Of a DNA stretch of 8,240 nt, positions 1 through 7,010 are shown piece after piece. Under the pieces are notes generated by a model, which was not told the origin of the DNA, made no database searches, and saw only the letters and a list, made by a program, of their open reading frames with translations. The stretch lies in NCBI GenBank assembly GCA_002316385.1, contig DCDL01000041.1, positions 1-8,240 of the forward strand, in the 5' to 3' direction. The position numbers were made by a program, and so were the translations under genes. This stretch comes from Clostridium sp. UBA1056. GTDB taxonomy: Bacteria; Bacillota; Clostridia; Clostridiales; Clostridiaceae. Numbering within the stretch: the first letter of the stretch is position 1; each line of letters begins with the position of its first letter.

Positions 1-33
1 GTTCATATAACTTAACAGAACGTTTTATAGCAA

Positions 34-39
34 AAGGAG
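34..39 (+). promoter_or_regulatory. Ribosome binding site of the carbonic anhydrase gene
   Basis: AAGGAG lies six bases before the ATG at 46 and fixes that start. The promoter for this gene is probably outside or at the very edge of the window; I could not support one in the first 33 bases. Confidence 0.8.
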
Positions 40-45
40 AAAATA

Positions 46-600
46 ATGATAGAAGAAATATTAGATTTTAATCGTGCTTTTGTATCTGAAAAAAAATATG
101 AGTCTTATATAACCAGTAAATATCCTAACAAAAAGGTGGCTATTGTTACTTGTATGGATACTCGTTTAACAGAATTACTTCCAGCGGCGTTGGGAATAAA
201 AAATGGTGATGCGAAAATCATTAAAAATGCTGGTGGAACCATCTCACATCCTTTTGGGAGTGTTGTCCGTAGTCTATTGGTTGCTGTATATGAACTTAAT
301 GTAAATGAAATCCTTGTAATTGGACATACGGATTGTGGAGTTCAACATATGGATAGTGAAAAAATGCTTAAAAATATGGAACTGAGAGGTATTCCTCATG
401 AACGAGTTGAACTAGCCAGAGATTTTGGTATTAATTTAGATGAGTGGCTTAGTGGCTTTGAGGATGTTAACGCCTCAGTACAAAGCTCAGTAGCTTTGTT
501 ACGACGTCATCCCCTTATGCCAGAGGATATATCAATATATGGATATATTATTGATTCTGTTACTGGTGAATTGACACCTGTTTTGAATGATTGTAACTAA
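46..600 (+). CDS. Beta-class carbonic anhydrase
   Basis: This 184-residue cytoplasmic protein should interconvert CO2 and bicarbonate, using one zinc ion per active site. The family signature is visible: CMDTR at residues 36-40 supplies Cys36 and the Asp38/Arg40 dyad, and GHTDCG at 93-98 supplies His94 and Cys97. Together they give the Cys-Asp/His-Cys zinc site of beta carbonic anhydrases. The NAGG segment at 61-64 and the following HPFGSVVRSL stretch also fit the family. The length is typical of the short bacterial form. There is no signal peptide or membrane segment. The ATG at 46 follows an AAGGAG site. The gene is followed by its own terminator, so it is probably not part of the polysaccharide operon downstream. 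It uses CGT/CGA for many arginines, whereas the downstream genes mostly use AGA. The family call is firm; the physiological role (carboxylation supply, pH balance) is not visible here. Confidence 0.95.
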   Translation: MIEEILDFNRAFVSEKKYESYITSKYPNKKVAIVTCMDTRLTELLPAALGIKNGDAKIIKNAGGTISHPFGSVVRSLLVAVYELNVNEILVIGHTDCGVQHMDSEKMLKNMELRGIPHERVELARDFGINLDEWLSGFEDVNASVQSSVALLRRHPLMPEDISIYGYIIDSVTGELTPVLNDCN

Positions 601-632
601 TAAGCTACTAAAATAATTTAAAATTACTTTTT

Positions 633-680
633 ATACCTTACTGTGAGATGCATAACGCAATTGAGAGTAAGGTATTTTTT
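633..680 (+). terminator. Rho-independent terminator after the carbonic anhydrase gene
   Basis: ATACCTTACT (633-642) pairs perfectly with AGTAAGGTAT (666-675). The 3' arm runs directly into six T residues (675-680). The loop is long at 23 nt and could contain a small inner TGC/GCA pairing. The hairpin lies 33 bases past the stop codon and separates this transcript from the polysaccharide operon. Confidence 0.8.
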
Positions 681-722
681 AATCTATTTATATAGACTAA
701 ATAGCTATCGTTTTTTACATAT

Positions 723-757
723 AACAATAATTGTTTGTTGAAATAAATTATTTTCAA
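723..757. promoter_or_regulatory. Palindromes at the operon promoter, possible operator
   Basis: AACAAT-A-ATTGTT (723-735) is a perfect 6-bp inverted repeat around a single central base, just upstream of the -35 box. A second, imperfect palindrome, TTGAAATAA...TTATTTTCAA (738-757, one extra T in the right arm), covers the -35 box and most of the spacer. Such placement would suit a regulator binding site. Palindromes this AT-rich also arise by chance, and no known operator consensus was recognised. Confidence 0.3.
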
Positions 758-766
758 AGTTAAAAT
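738..766 (+). promoter_or_regulatory. SigA-type promoter of the polysaccharide operon
   Basis: TTGAAA (738-743) and TAAAAT (761-766) are separated by 17 bases. Each hexamer is one mismatch from the consensus, and the spacing is optimal. Transcription would begin near 773 and leave a leader of about 60 nt before the ATG at 834. The promoter lies downstream of the carbonic anhydrase terminator and upstream of the first operon gene, as expected. In DNA this AT-rich, -10-like hexamers are common, so the start site is inferred. Confidence 0.6.
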
Positions 767-798
767 ATAAATAAAGTATAAATAAAATATAAATAAAA
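766..798 (+). repeat. Three 11-bp-phased copies of TATAAATAAA
   Basis: TATAAATAAA occurs at 766-775, 777-786 and 788-797, each followed by a single A or G, giving an 11-bp period over three units. The array starts at the last base of the proposed -10 box and covers the start of the untranslated leader. Each unit also contains a -10-like TATAAA. It may be a simple slippage-derived repeat, an in-phase curved or easily melted element, or a binding array. Nothing in the sequence settles which. Confidence 0.6.
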
Positions 799-820
799 GT
801 AAGAAAAATACAAAATAAGT

Positions 821-824
821 GGAG
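821..824 (+). promoter_or_regulatory. Ribosome binding site of the triple deacetylase-domain gene
   Basis: GGAG lies nine bases before the ATG at 834, in an otherwise A-rich leader. It supports this start, which also gives a protein beginning with a lysine cluster and a membrane helix. Confidence 0.65.
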
Positions 825-833
825 AAATAAGGT

Positions 834-3407
834 ATGAAGAAAAAATGGATCGGTATTACTGTAGTTATAGTAGTTGTTATGAGCATAGGCATTTTTACAT
901 ATAAAAATTATATAAAATACAATGATACAGAAGACGTTATTGTGAATGAAAAGAATAAATATGATGTATCGGGAGAGATAAAGGATGCATTAAATTTATT
1001 AAATGGTAGTAAAAAAGCAGAAATCATAACTAATGTGAAAACTTCATCTAATATAGTTGCTTTATCCTTTGAGGGAATGACAGATGTCACTACAATGGAG
1101 AAAATAGTAGACTTATTGGATGGATATGGAATAAAGGCAACTTTTTTTATTCCTGGCGTTAAAGCAGGGGAAGATCCTACTACAGTACAAAATATTAAAA
1201 AAGCTGGTCATGAAATAGGAAGTGAAACTCTTTCAGATACTAAATATATGGAAAAGCTATCTCAGAAGGAATTAGTTACTGATTTTTGTCGTGCTAATAA
1301 AATATTAGAAACTATAATTAAGGAGAAATCAACTTTATTAAAATGTAAGTCTACTACTTATACCAATGAAGTTTTAGCTTCAGCTTATGCTTCAGGAAAT
1401 AAGTATGTGGTGCATAGTGACCACTATATTAGTTATCAAAGCTTTAAGGATTATGAGCAGGTTCAGGGGTATGTAAATGGATTAGATAAAGGAACTATCA
1501 TTTCTATTAAAGTTGATGGTGTTCTTGATAATTTTGAATATGATATTGAAAAGAAAGAAGGAAGTCCTGTAGTAGACAAGCAGGCAGGTATAAAGGAATC
1601 CACTAATGAAGAGAAAGAAGAGATAACTGTTGTTAAAATAGTAGAGTGGCTATTAAAGGCTATAGATGAACAGAAAAAGTCAGTGGTGAAAGTAAGTGAA
1701 TTAGCTGGTATGAATTCTATAGATGATAAATTATCACCTGACAATATATCAAATAAAGAAGAGATTTATATAGATAAGAGCATTAAGGAGCAAAATAATA
1801 ATTTTCAAGGAAATAACAAGGAAAAGAGTCCTTTAGATTTAATGAATTTTAAAGAATCAATAGAGGAAAACAATGGCAAACTTGCACCTATAGTTTCAGA
1901 GTTTTATACTACACAGAAGGCTTTATCATATACATTTAGAGGTATAAGTAATGAGGCTGTGTTAAGTGAAGTTTTATTGTCTTTAAATAAAGCAAATGCA
2001 AAAGGAACCTTTTTTGTGACAAAGAATGAAATAGAAAAATATCCAGATAGAATCGCTAAGATATTAAATGCCGGTCATGAAATTGGCAATGGAGGTATAA
2101 CAACTAGTTCGGAATTATTAAATAAATCTACAGAAGAGATATGTAAAGAAATATATGAAGTAGATCAATTATTAAGAAAGCAAGGAATAAATACAAAAGC
2201 ATATATGCCAGGCTATGGCTATGTAGATGCAGAGATTAAAGAGGCTTTATCTGTAATTAATAGGATGGACAACAATAAAAAGTATGAGTTGTTTACTTAT
2301 TCTAAAGCACCTATTAATAATAAGTATAAAAATATGAGTGCAGAAGAAATTGTATCTGATTATTTCAATGTAAATACATATATGTCATTAAGAAAAGGAG
2401 AAATTATTTACTTTAGATTAGATACAGATTTATTTGAAAATAGCACTACTGTAGGAGAAATAATTGAATTAGTTACTAAAAATTATGTACAAAACGGATA
2501 TGTTAATAAATATAATAAGTCATCACAATCCTATGAGTTAGTTCAAAAACCATTAAACTATTTAGTTAAACCTTTAAGTGAAATACAAAGTACGATAGAA
2601 ACAGTTTCTCAGTTAGGTAGATATAGCTTGCAAAGGAATAGTAGTAATTTATTAAGTAGAAGAACTTACGAAGAAGCGCTATCTGTAATGAAAACTAATT
2701 ACATTGGAAATGAAAATGTAGATTTAAGTGATTTAAGTGAAGAAGAACAGCAGGTAATGGATAAAACAGGAACTATTGATACTAATGGAGAAAATGTAAT
2801 TTTCTTTACCTTTGATGATTGGGGAGGAGACCCTGTTGCTAATGAAATATTAGATGTACTTAACAAGCATAGAGTAAAGGGAAGTTTCTTTGTAATATCA
2901 AAATACACTGATATCAATAATGGTGTATCCAATGTTAATCCAAATCTACTTAGAACTATTGCAATTAATGGTCATGATATTGGAAGTCACAATTATAATC
3001 ATGAAACTTTAGATACTAGTAAGGAGGAATTGAAGGATTCATTAGGTAAGTCCTATGATGTTATGGCTAATGTTATAGGTGATTTAAATTCTTTAAGACA
3101 ATATTTTAGGCCACCAACTTTACATGTAAAAAAATCAGGATTGGCAGAGGTATTTGAAAGTGGATTTAAATATTCTATTAGCGGAAATATCTCTACCCAT
3201 GATTATGAGAGCACATCTGCACAAGAAATTGTTGACTCCATAGAAGAAAGCTTGATTAAGGGGAGAGGAAATATTATTGTAATGCATATGAATAATCAAA
3301 GCTATTATACTGCAGAAGCTTTAGATATTTTCTTAACTAATAACGAAAATGGAGTATACGGAGAAAAGTATAAAATTGCGAAGTTAAGTGATTACTTAGA
3401 AAAATAA
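834..3407 (+). CDS. Membrane-anchored protein with three NodB-type polysaccharide deacetylase domains, only the last one intact
   Basis: This 857-residue protein probably removes acetyl groups from an extracellular GlcNAc-type polymer. MKKK plus a hydrophobic helix (about 5-23) anchors it with the bulk outside. Three CE4/NodB-like domains follow, at about 72-230, 360-530 and 650-857, joined by charged linkers. The third is complete: TFDDWG (659-664), SHNYNH (718-723) giving the metal triad Asp662/His719/His723, RPP (759-761), and a late VMHM (816-819). The first two keep the fold signatures (ATFFI/GTFFV and AGHEIG) but have lost the catalytic residues. The Asp pair is FEG (79-81) in domain 1 and FRG (368-370) in domain 2. 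The two histidines are Glu131/Asp135 and Gly420/Thr424. Most CE4 proteins have one such domain. It is the first gene of the operon, 46 nt before the synthase. A PNAG, chitin-like or peptidoglycan substrate is possible; the synthase next door favours the polymer it makes. Confidence 0.85.
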   Translation: MKKKWIGITVVIVVVMSIGIFTYKNYIKYNDTEDVIVNEKNKYDVSGEIKDALNLLNGSKKAEIITNVKTSSNIVALSFEGMTDVTTMEKIVDLLDGYGIKATFFIPGVKAGEDPTTVQNIKKAGHEIGSETLSDTKYMEKLSQKELVTDFCRANKILETIIKEKSTLLKCKSTTYTNEVLASAYASGNKYVVHSDHYISYQSFKDYEQVQGYVNGLDKGTIISIKVDGVLDNFEYDIEKKEGSPVVDKQAGIKESTNEEKEEITVVKIVEWLLKAIDEQKKSVVKVSELAGMNSIDDKLSPDNISNKEEIYIDKSIKEQNNNFQGNNKEKSPLDLMNFKESIEENNGKLAPIVSEFYTTQKALSYTFRGISNEAVLSEVLLSLNKANAKGTFFVTKNEIEKYPDRIAKILNAGHEIGNGGITTSSELLNKSTEEICKEIYEVDQLLRKQGINTKAYMPGYGYVDAEIKEALSVINRMDNNKKYELFTYSKAPINNKYKNMSAEEIVSDYFNVNTYMSLRKGEIIYFRLDTDLFENSTTVGEIIELVTKNYVQNGYVNKYNKSSQSYELVQKPLNYLVKPLSEIQSTIETVSQLGRYSLQRNSSNLLSRRTYEEALSVMKTNYIGNENVDLSDLSEEEQQVMDKTGTIDTNGENVIFFTFDDWGGDPVANEILDVLNKHRVKGSFFVISKYTDINNGVSNVNPNLLRTIAINGHDIGSHNYNHETLDTSKEELKDSLGKSYDVMANVIGDLNSLRQYFRPPTLHVKKSGLAEVFESGFKYSISGNISTHDYESTSAQEIVDSIEESLIKGRGNIIVMHMNNQSYYTAEALDIFLTNNENGVYGEKYKIAKLSDYLEK

Positions 3408-3438
3408 TTTTTATAGGATTACGAAGAATGTTAAGAAT

Positions 3439-3442
3439 GAGG
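3439..3442 (+). promoter_or_regulatory. Ribosome binding site of the glycosyltransferase gene
   Basis: GAGG lies 11 bases before the ATG at 3454, a slightly long but acceptable spacing. The 46-nt gap after the previous stop shows no terminator hairpin or convincing promoter, so the gene is most likely co-transcribed. Confidence 0.55.
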
Positions 3443-3453
3443 TTAAAGATAAT

Positions 3454-5322
3454 ATGAAGAAAAATAAAAGAGATAAAATCCAAGATGTTCTTCTAAAACC
3501 CCGTAGTGACAGACGCTTACTGTCAAATGTTCCTGATAAGGAAGAGATAAGAAGCAATGTTGATCGTAGAGGATATCAAGTACTAGATGAATATAAAGGA
3601 GATCCTAATGCATTTATAATGAGCAGGAATGCTGGCATAAGATACGTAATGCAAACGGGAATTAAAATTATCTGTAAAGGTAGCAATGGCAATAATAATT
3701 TTATGGTGAAATCTTTAGATATTTCTACTACAGGAGTTTTATTAGAATTAGAGAATGAAGAGCAATTAGATATAATAAATAATGCTAATAACATAAAGCT
3801 AAAATTTAAAATATTACCTGGCTCCATGCCAGAAGGCTATGAAATGAAGGTTAAAATAAAAGGGGAAAAAATTAGAGATTCTATTTCTCCTGAAGGAAAA
3901 ATCCTTTGTGGAATAGAATTTGAAGAGACTTTATCACAGTATTCTAGTAGAAATAAGGATAGATATGCACTAGTTATCTCTAGTTTTCTTTTATTATTTA
4001 TTACATTATTTATTGTATTAATGCGTGCTGAGAGTGTTATATATTTTAGGTTTAATAAATGGATATACTTATATAGCATCATTGCAGCAGTATTTTTACT
4101 TAGTAGGTATTTATTTGGAATGTTATATAAGCCTATGTCTATAGATGTTGATTATACACCAGGTGTAGCTATTATTATTCCATGTTTTAATGAAGAAGAA
4201 TGGATTGAAAGAACAATTTTAAGTTGCATTAATCAAGATTATCCTATTGATAAATTGGAAGTTATAGTAGTAGATGATTGTTCTAATGATAGGTCTGTAG
4301 AAAAAATTAAGGAAACCATTGCTAAATTAAGTAATGATGCAGAGAGATTTGATACAAAATATAGATTGAAATATTTTGTACAAGAAGAAAACCTAGGTAA
4401 AAGAGATGCTCTTAGTAGAGGAGTTAAGGAAGCTAAGCATGATTTAGTTGTATTTGTTGATTCAGATAGCTTTCTAGACCCTTTTGCCATAAGAAATTTA
4501 GTTCAACCCTTTAAAGATCCTAAAATGGGAGGAGTATCTGGAAGAACTGATGTGGCAAATACATATACTAATGTTCTAACTAAGATGCAATCAGTGCGTT
4601 ATTATATAGCGTTTAGAATTATGAAGGCAGCAGAAGCATATTTTGATGCAGTTACATGCCTATCAGGACCATTATCTTGCTATAAAAAGCAAATAATCTT
4701 GGACAATATGGATTCATGGTTAAATCAAACCTTTTTGGGACAGAAGGCAACCTTTGGAGATGACCGTGCCATGACTAATTTCGTATTAAAAGGCCATCGT
4801 ACTAGTTATCAGGATACTGCAATTTGTTCTACTATTGTACCTAATAGATATAAGGTATTTCTTAAACAGCAGATGAGATGGAAGCGTTCTTGGTTAAGAG
4901 AATCAATAATCGCAGGTAAATTTATGTGGAAGAAGGAGCCCTTTATGGCTGTGTTCTTTTATATGGGAGTAGTGGTTCCTATTGCAGCTCCAATAGTTGT
5001 TACATATAACTTAATTTATGTTCCAATTATGCACAATGTGTTTCCCACTACATTCTTAGTAGGAATATTGATGATGGCTTTATTAATGAGTTTTGCTCAG
5101 ATGTTTCTTAGAAGAAGCACAACCTGGATTTTTGGAATGTTATTTTGTATTTATTATGAAGCAGTATTATTATGGCAAATGCCTATTGCTTGGGTAACAT
5201 TTTGGAAGTCTACATGGGGTACAAGAATGACACCTAGTGATATAAAAGCTCAAAAGAAAAAGGCACAAAGAGTGGCTTCCAATAAGTTAAATAAAAGAGG
5301 AGGGGAAAAGAGTGAAAAATAA
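3454..5322 (+). CDS. PilZ-fused processive family 2 glycosyltransferase of the hyaluronan synthase / NodC type
   Basis: This 622-residue membrane protein should polymerise a UDP-sugar into a beta-linked chain and export it. An N-terminal PilZ-like domain (about 57-165) has DISTTG (89-94, the D-x-S-x-x-G motif) and arginines 58 and 63. Two helices follow (about 172-190, 203-223). The cytosolic GT2 core carries VVDDCS (272-277), NLGKR (313-317), DSD (336-338), SGPLSCY (404-410), NQTFLG (424-429), GDDR (435-438) and QQMRW (472-476). About three more hydrophobic segments (498-526, 533-550, 558-578) precede WGTR (588-591). GDDR, KQQxRW-RESII and WGTR are hallmarks of hyaluronan, chitin and NodC synthases; cellulose synthase instead has TED and a C-terminal PilZ. 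Adjacent NodB-type and GH18 genes suggest a GlcNAc polymer. A PNAG synthase remains possible. The C-terminus is basic and probably cytosolic. Confidence 0.88.
   Translation: MKKNKRDKIQDVLLKPRSDRRLLSNVPDKEEIRSNVDRRGYQVLDEYKGDPNAFIMSRNAGIRYVMQTGIKIICKGSNGNNNFMVKSLDISTTGVLLELENEEQLDIINNANNIKLKFKILPGSMPEGYEMKVKIKGEKIRDSISPEGKILCGIEFEETLSQYSSRNKDRYALVISSFLLLFITLFIVLMRAESVIYFRFNKWIYLYSIIAAVFLLSRYLFGMLYKPMSIDVDYTPGVAIIIPCFNEEEWIERTILSCINQDYPIDKLEVIVVDDCSNDRSVEKIKETIAKLSNDAERFDTKYRLKYFVQEENLGKRDALSRGVKEAKHDLVVFVDSDSFLDPFAIRNLVQPFKDPKMGGVSGRTDVANTYTNVLTKMQSVRYYIAFRIMKAAEAYFDAVTCLSGPLSCYKKQIILDNMDSWLNQTFLGQKATFGDDRAMTNFVLKGHRTSYQDTAICSTIVPNRYKVFLKQQMRWKRSWLRESIIAGKFMWKKEPFMAVFFYMGVVVPIAAPIVVTYNLIYVPIMHNVFPTTFLVGILMMALLMSFAQMFLRRSTTWIFGMLFCIYYEAVLLWQMPIAWVTFWKSTWGTRMTPSDIKAQKKKAQRVASNKLNKRGGEKSEK
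5298..5303 (+). promoter_or_regulatory. Strong ribosome binding site inside the glycosyltransferase gene, fixing a GTG start
   Basis: AGGAGG lies eight bases before GTG at 5312 and inside the last codons of the glycosyltransferase gene. A consensus Shine-Dalgarno at ideal spacing makes the GTG the credible start. It yields an 11-base overlap with the upstream gene, which suggests translational coupling. Confidence 0.85.
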
Positions 5323-6994
5323 TACTTTTTCTCCTAAAAGAAAAGATAGAGTTAAGATAGTAAGAGGTATATTACAAGGTATTATTTTAATTATATTGTT
5401 ATTAGTTATAGTAAAAGCCTTATTTTCATTTTCTGTATATGAGCCCTATGATTCCTCCAAGGTAAATAGTAGCCAAGATACTGGGTTTATTGCAGTATCT
5501 TATTTTGGAGTTGATCGTACAGGTACTGATACTTTAATAAGTACTAAGCAGTTAGACGAGCATCTTAAGGCATTAAAGGATAATGGATATGTAACAGTTA
5601 CTCAAAATGATATTATGGATTATTATTTAAAAGGTAAGCCATTACCATCTAAATCCTTATTTCTGTTATTTGAAGATGGTAGAAGGGATACAGCGATATT
5701 TTCTCAAAAAATTATTGAAGAGTATAATTTTAAGGCAACTATGTTAACTTATGCTGATAAGTTTGCTAAGGAGGATTCAAAATTTCTAAGTTCAAAAGAT
5801 TTATTAGAATTAGTTGATAGCTCTTATTGTGAATTGGGAGCAAATGGATACAGGTTAGAATATATAAATGTATTTGATAAAGATTCAAATTACTTAGGAA
5901 GATTAAATTCATTGGAATTTGCAGAAGCTGCTTCAAAGATTGATAGAGAGTATAATCACTATTTAATGGATTATATAAGGGATGAATATAATATCCCAAA
6001 AGAGTCTTATGAGGAAATGAAGCAACGTATTGATAACGATTATGAGGCTTTATCTAAAGTATATACTGAGGAAATTAATGAAGTACCTAAGCTATATGCT
6101 TTAATGCACTCAAATACAGGGCAATTTGGGACAAACAATAAAGTAAGTGAAATAAATGGTAAATGGATTAAAGAATTATTTAGTATGAATTTTAATAGAG
6201 AGGGATATTCATTAAATTCTACAGATAATTCTATTTACGATTTAACTAGAATTCAACCACAGTCCTATTGGTCAACTAATCATTTATTAATGAGAATTTG
6301 GGACGATACGAAACAGGACATTGAATTTGAAGCTGGAGATAAAGAAAAAGCAAGTAAATTTAAAGAGGTATCAGGAAAGGCCGAATTTAAAGAGGATACC
6401 ATAATATTAACATCTTTACCAGAAGGAAAGGGAACACTTAAATTATTAGATAGTGATGATTATAAAGATATTAAGGTTTCAGTAGTGCTTAATGGAAATG
6501 TTATAGGGTCTCAAAGTATTTATTTAAGATCCAATGAAGATCAAAGCAGCAGTATATGTGTTCAACTTATAAATAATGTAATAAGTGTTATTGAAACTTC
6601 AGAGAGAGAATCTAATATTATATTTTCATTAAATCTAAGTAAAGATGATAAGGAAAAATTTGATATAAAGGATACTGGAAGTAGGGAGATGGACATAACC
6701 TTAGATGGCAATAAAATTAGTATAGATATGGATGGTTCTACTATTGCTAAAGATTTAAAAGTAACGAATGAAAATGAAGGAAGTGTTTATTTAGAATCAG
6801 CTTGGGGAGAATATGGTTATAGTCAAAGAAATATTGTAGATGATGTGTATGATGGTGTATTTAAAAAGCTTAGAATAGCTGATGTTAATGATAATGAATT
6901 GTATGATAGCTCGCTAAAGGGCATTGACAGTGTAATTTATTCTATTAAAAATTCCTTTAATAAAGTTATAGATTGGTTTATTAAGTATTTATAG
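5312..6994 (+). CDS. Membrane-anchored divergent polysaccharide deacetylase-like protein with beta-rich C-terminal region
   Basis: This 560-residue protein starts at GTG and overlaps the synthase gene by 11 nt. A basic N-terminus and one hydrophobic helix (about 17-40) place the rest outside the cell. Residues 59 to about 310 resemble the CE4/PgaB-type deacetylase fold. They include IAVSYFGV (60-67), a segment where a target strand and helix would sit (75-105), and LLFEDGRRD (118-126), which corresponds to the TFDDG motif. The following KATMLTY (141-147) fits the next core strand. The first Asp is replaced by Glu121. The later ELGANGYRL (174-182) aligns with the metal-binding His motif, but with Asn178 and Leu182 in place of the histidines. 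Catalysis by the usual zinc mechanism is therefore doubtful. Residues about 350-505 alternate short polar and hydrophobic beta-like stretches and may be a carbohydrate-binding sandwich. The last 25 residues could form an amphipathic helix. Its role may be polymer binding or guidance; the family assignment rests on weak motifs. Confidence 0.65.
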   Translation: MKNNTFSPKRKDRVKIVRGILQGIILIILLLVIVKALFSFSVYEPYDSSKVNSSQDTGFIAVSYFGVDRTGTDTLISTKQLDEHLKALKDNGYVTVTQNDIMDYYLKGKPLPSKSLFLLFEDGRRDTAIFSQKIIEEYNFKATMLTYADKFAKEDSKFLSSKDLLELVDSSYCELGANGYRLEYINVFDKDSNYLGRLNSLEFAEAASKIDREYNHYLMDYIRDEYNIPKESYEEMKQRIDNDYEALSKVYTEEINEVPKLYALMHSNTGQFGTNNKVSEINGKWIKELFSMNFNREGYSLNSTDNSIYDLTRIQPQSYWSTNHLLMRIWDDTKQDIEFEAGDKEKASKFKEVSGKAEFKEDTIILTSLPEGKGTLKLLDSDDYKDIKVSVVLNGNVIGSQSIYLRSNEDQSSSICVQLINNVISVIETSERESNIIFSLNLSKDDKEKFDIKDTGSREMDITLDGNKISIDMDGSTIAKDLKVTNENEGSVYLESAWGEYGYSQRNIVDDVYDGVFKKLRIADVNDNELYDSSLKGIDSVIYSIKNSFNKVIDWFIKYL

Positions 6995-7000
6995 ATTATA

Positions 7001-7006
7001 GAGGTG
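7001..7006 (+). promoter_or_regulatory. Ribosome binding site of the GH18 lipoprotein gene
   Basis: GAGGTG lies four bases before the ATG at 7011, or six counting from the central GAGG. A second ATG at 7015 is in another frame and is not a competing start. The gap to the previous stop is only 16 nt. Confidence 0.65.
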
Positions 7007-7010
7007 TCAA

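Noticed and set aside
766..798. CRISPR-like or origin-type repeat array
   Set aside because: The units are 11 bp with no unique spacers and no cas or replication genes nearby, so it is a simple short tandem repeat.
767..833. c-di-GMP riboswitch in the operon leader
   Set aside because: The predicted leader is only about 60 nt of mostly A and T with no GC-rich paired core or terminator/anti-terminator hairpin, so neither known c-di-GMP riboswitch class fits.
638..892. Minus-strand reading frame of 84 codons across the intergenic region
   Set aside because: It spans the + strand terminator, promoter and the start of the deacetylase gene. Its protein is low-complexity hydrophobic sequence expected from the complement of A-rich DNA, and I see no convincing ribosome binding site.
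1463..1744. Minus-strand frame inside the triple deacetylase-domain gene (likewise 908-1090, 2699-2932, 3576-3827, 3837-4082, 4239-4490, 5766-5999 and 7706-7918)
   Set aside because: All lie fully inside strongly supported + strand genes and encode low-complexity sequence without motifs.
3454..5322. Cellulose synthase (BcsA) assignment
   Set aside because: PilZ, DxD and QxxRW are shared with cellulose synthase. However, the GDDR and WGTR motifs, the N-terminal PilZ position and the absence of BcsB or cellulase neighbours fit the hyaluronan/NodC/chitin branch better.
3454..5322. Hyaluronan as the product
   Set aside because: The enzyme resembles hyaluronan synthase in motifs, but there is no UDP-glucose dehydrogenase nearby. 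Deacetylase and GH18 partners make more sense for a GlcNAc homopolymer. It is not excluded.
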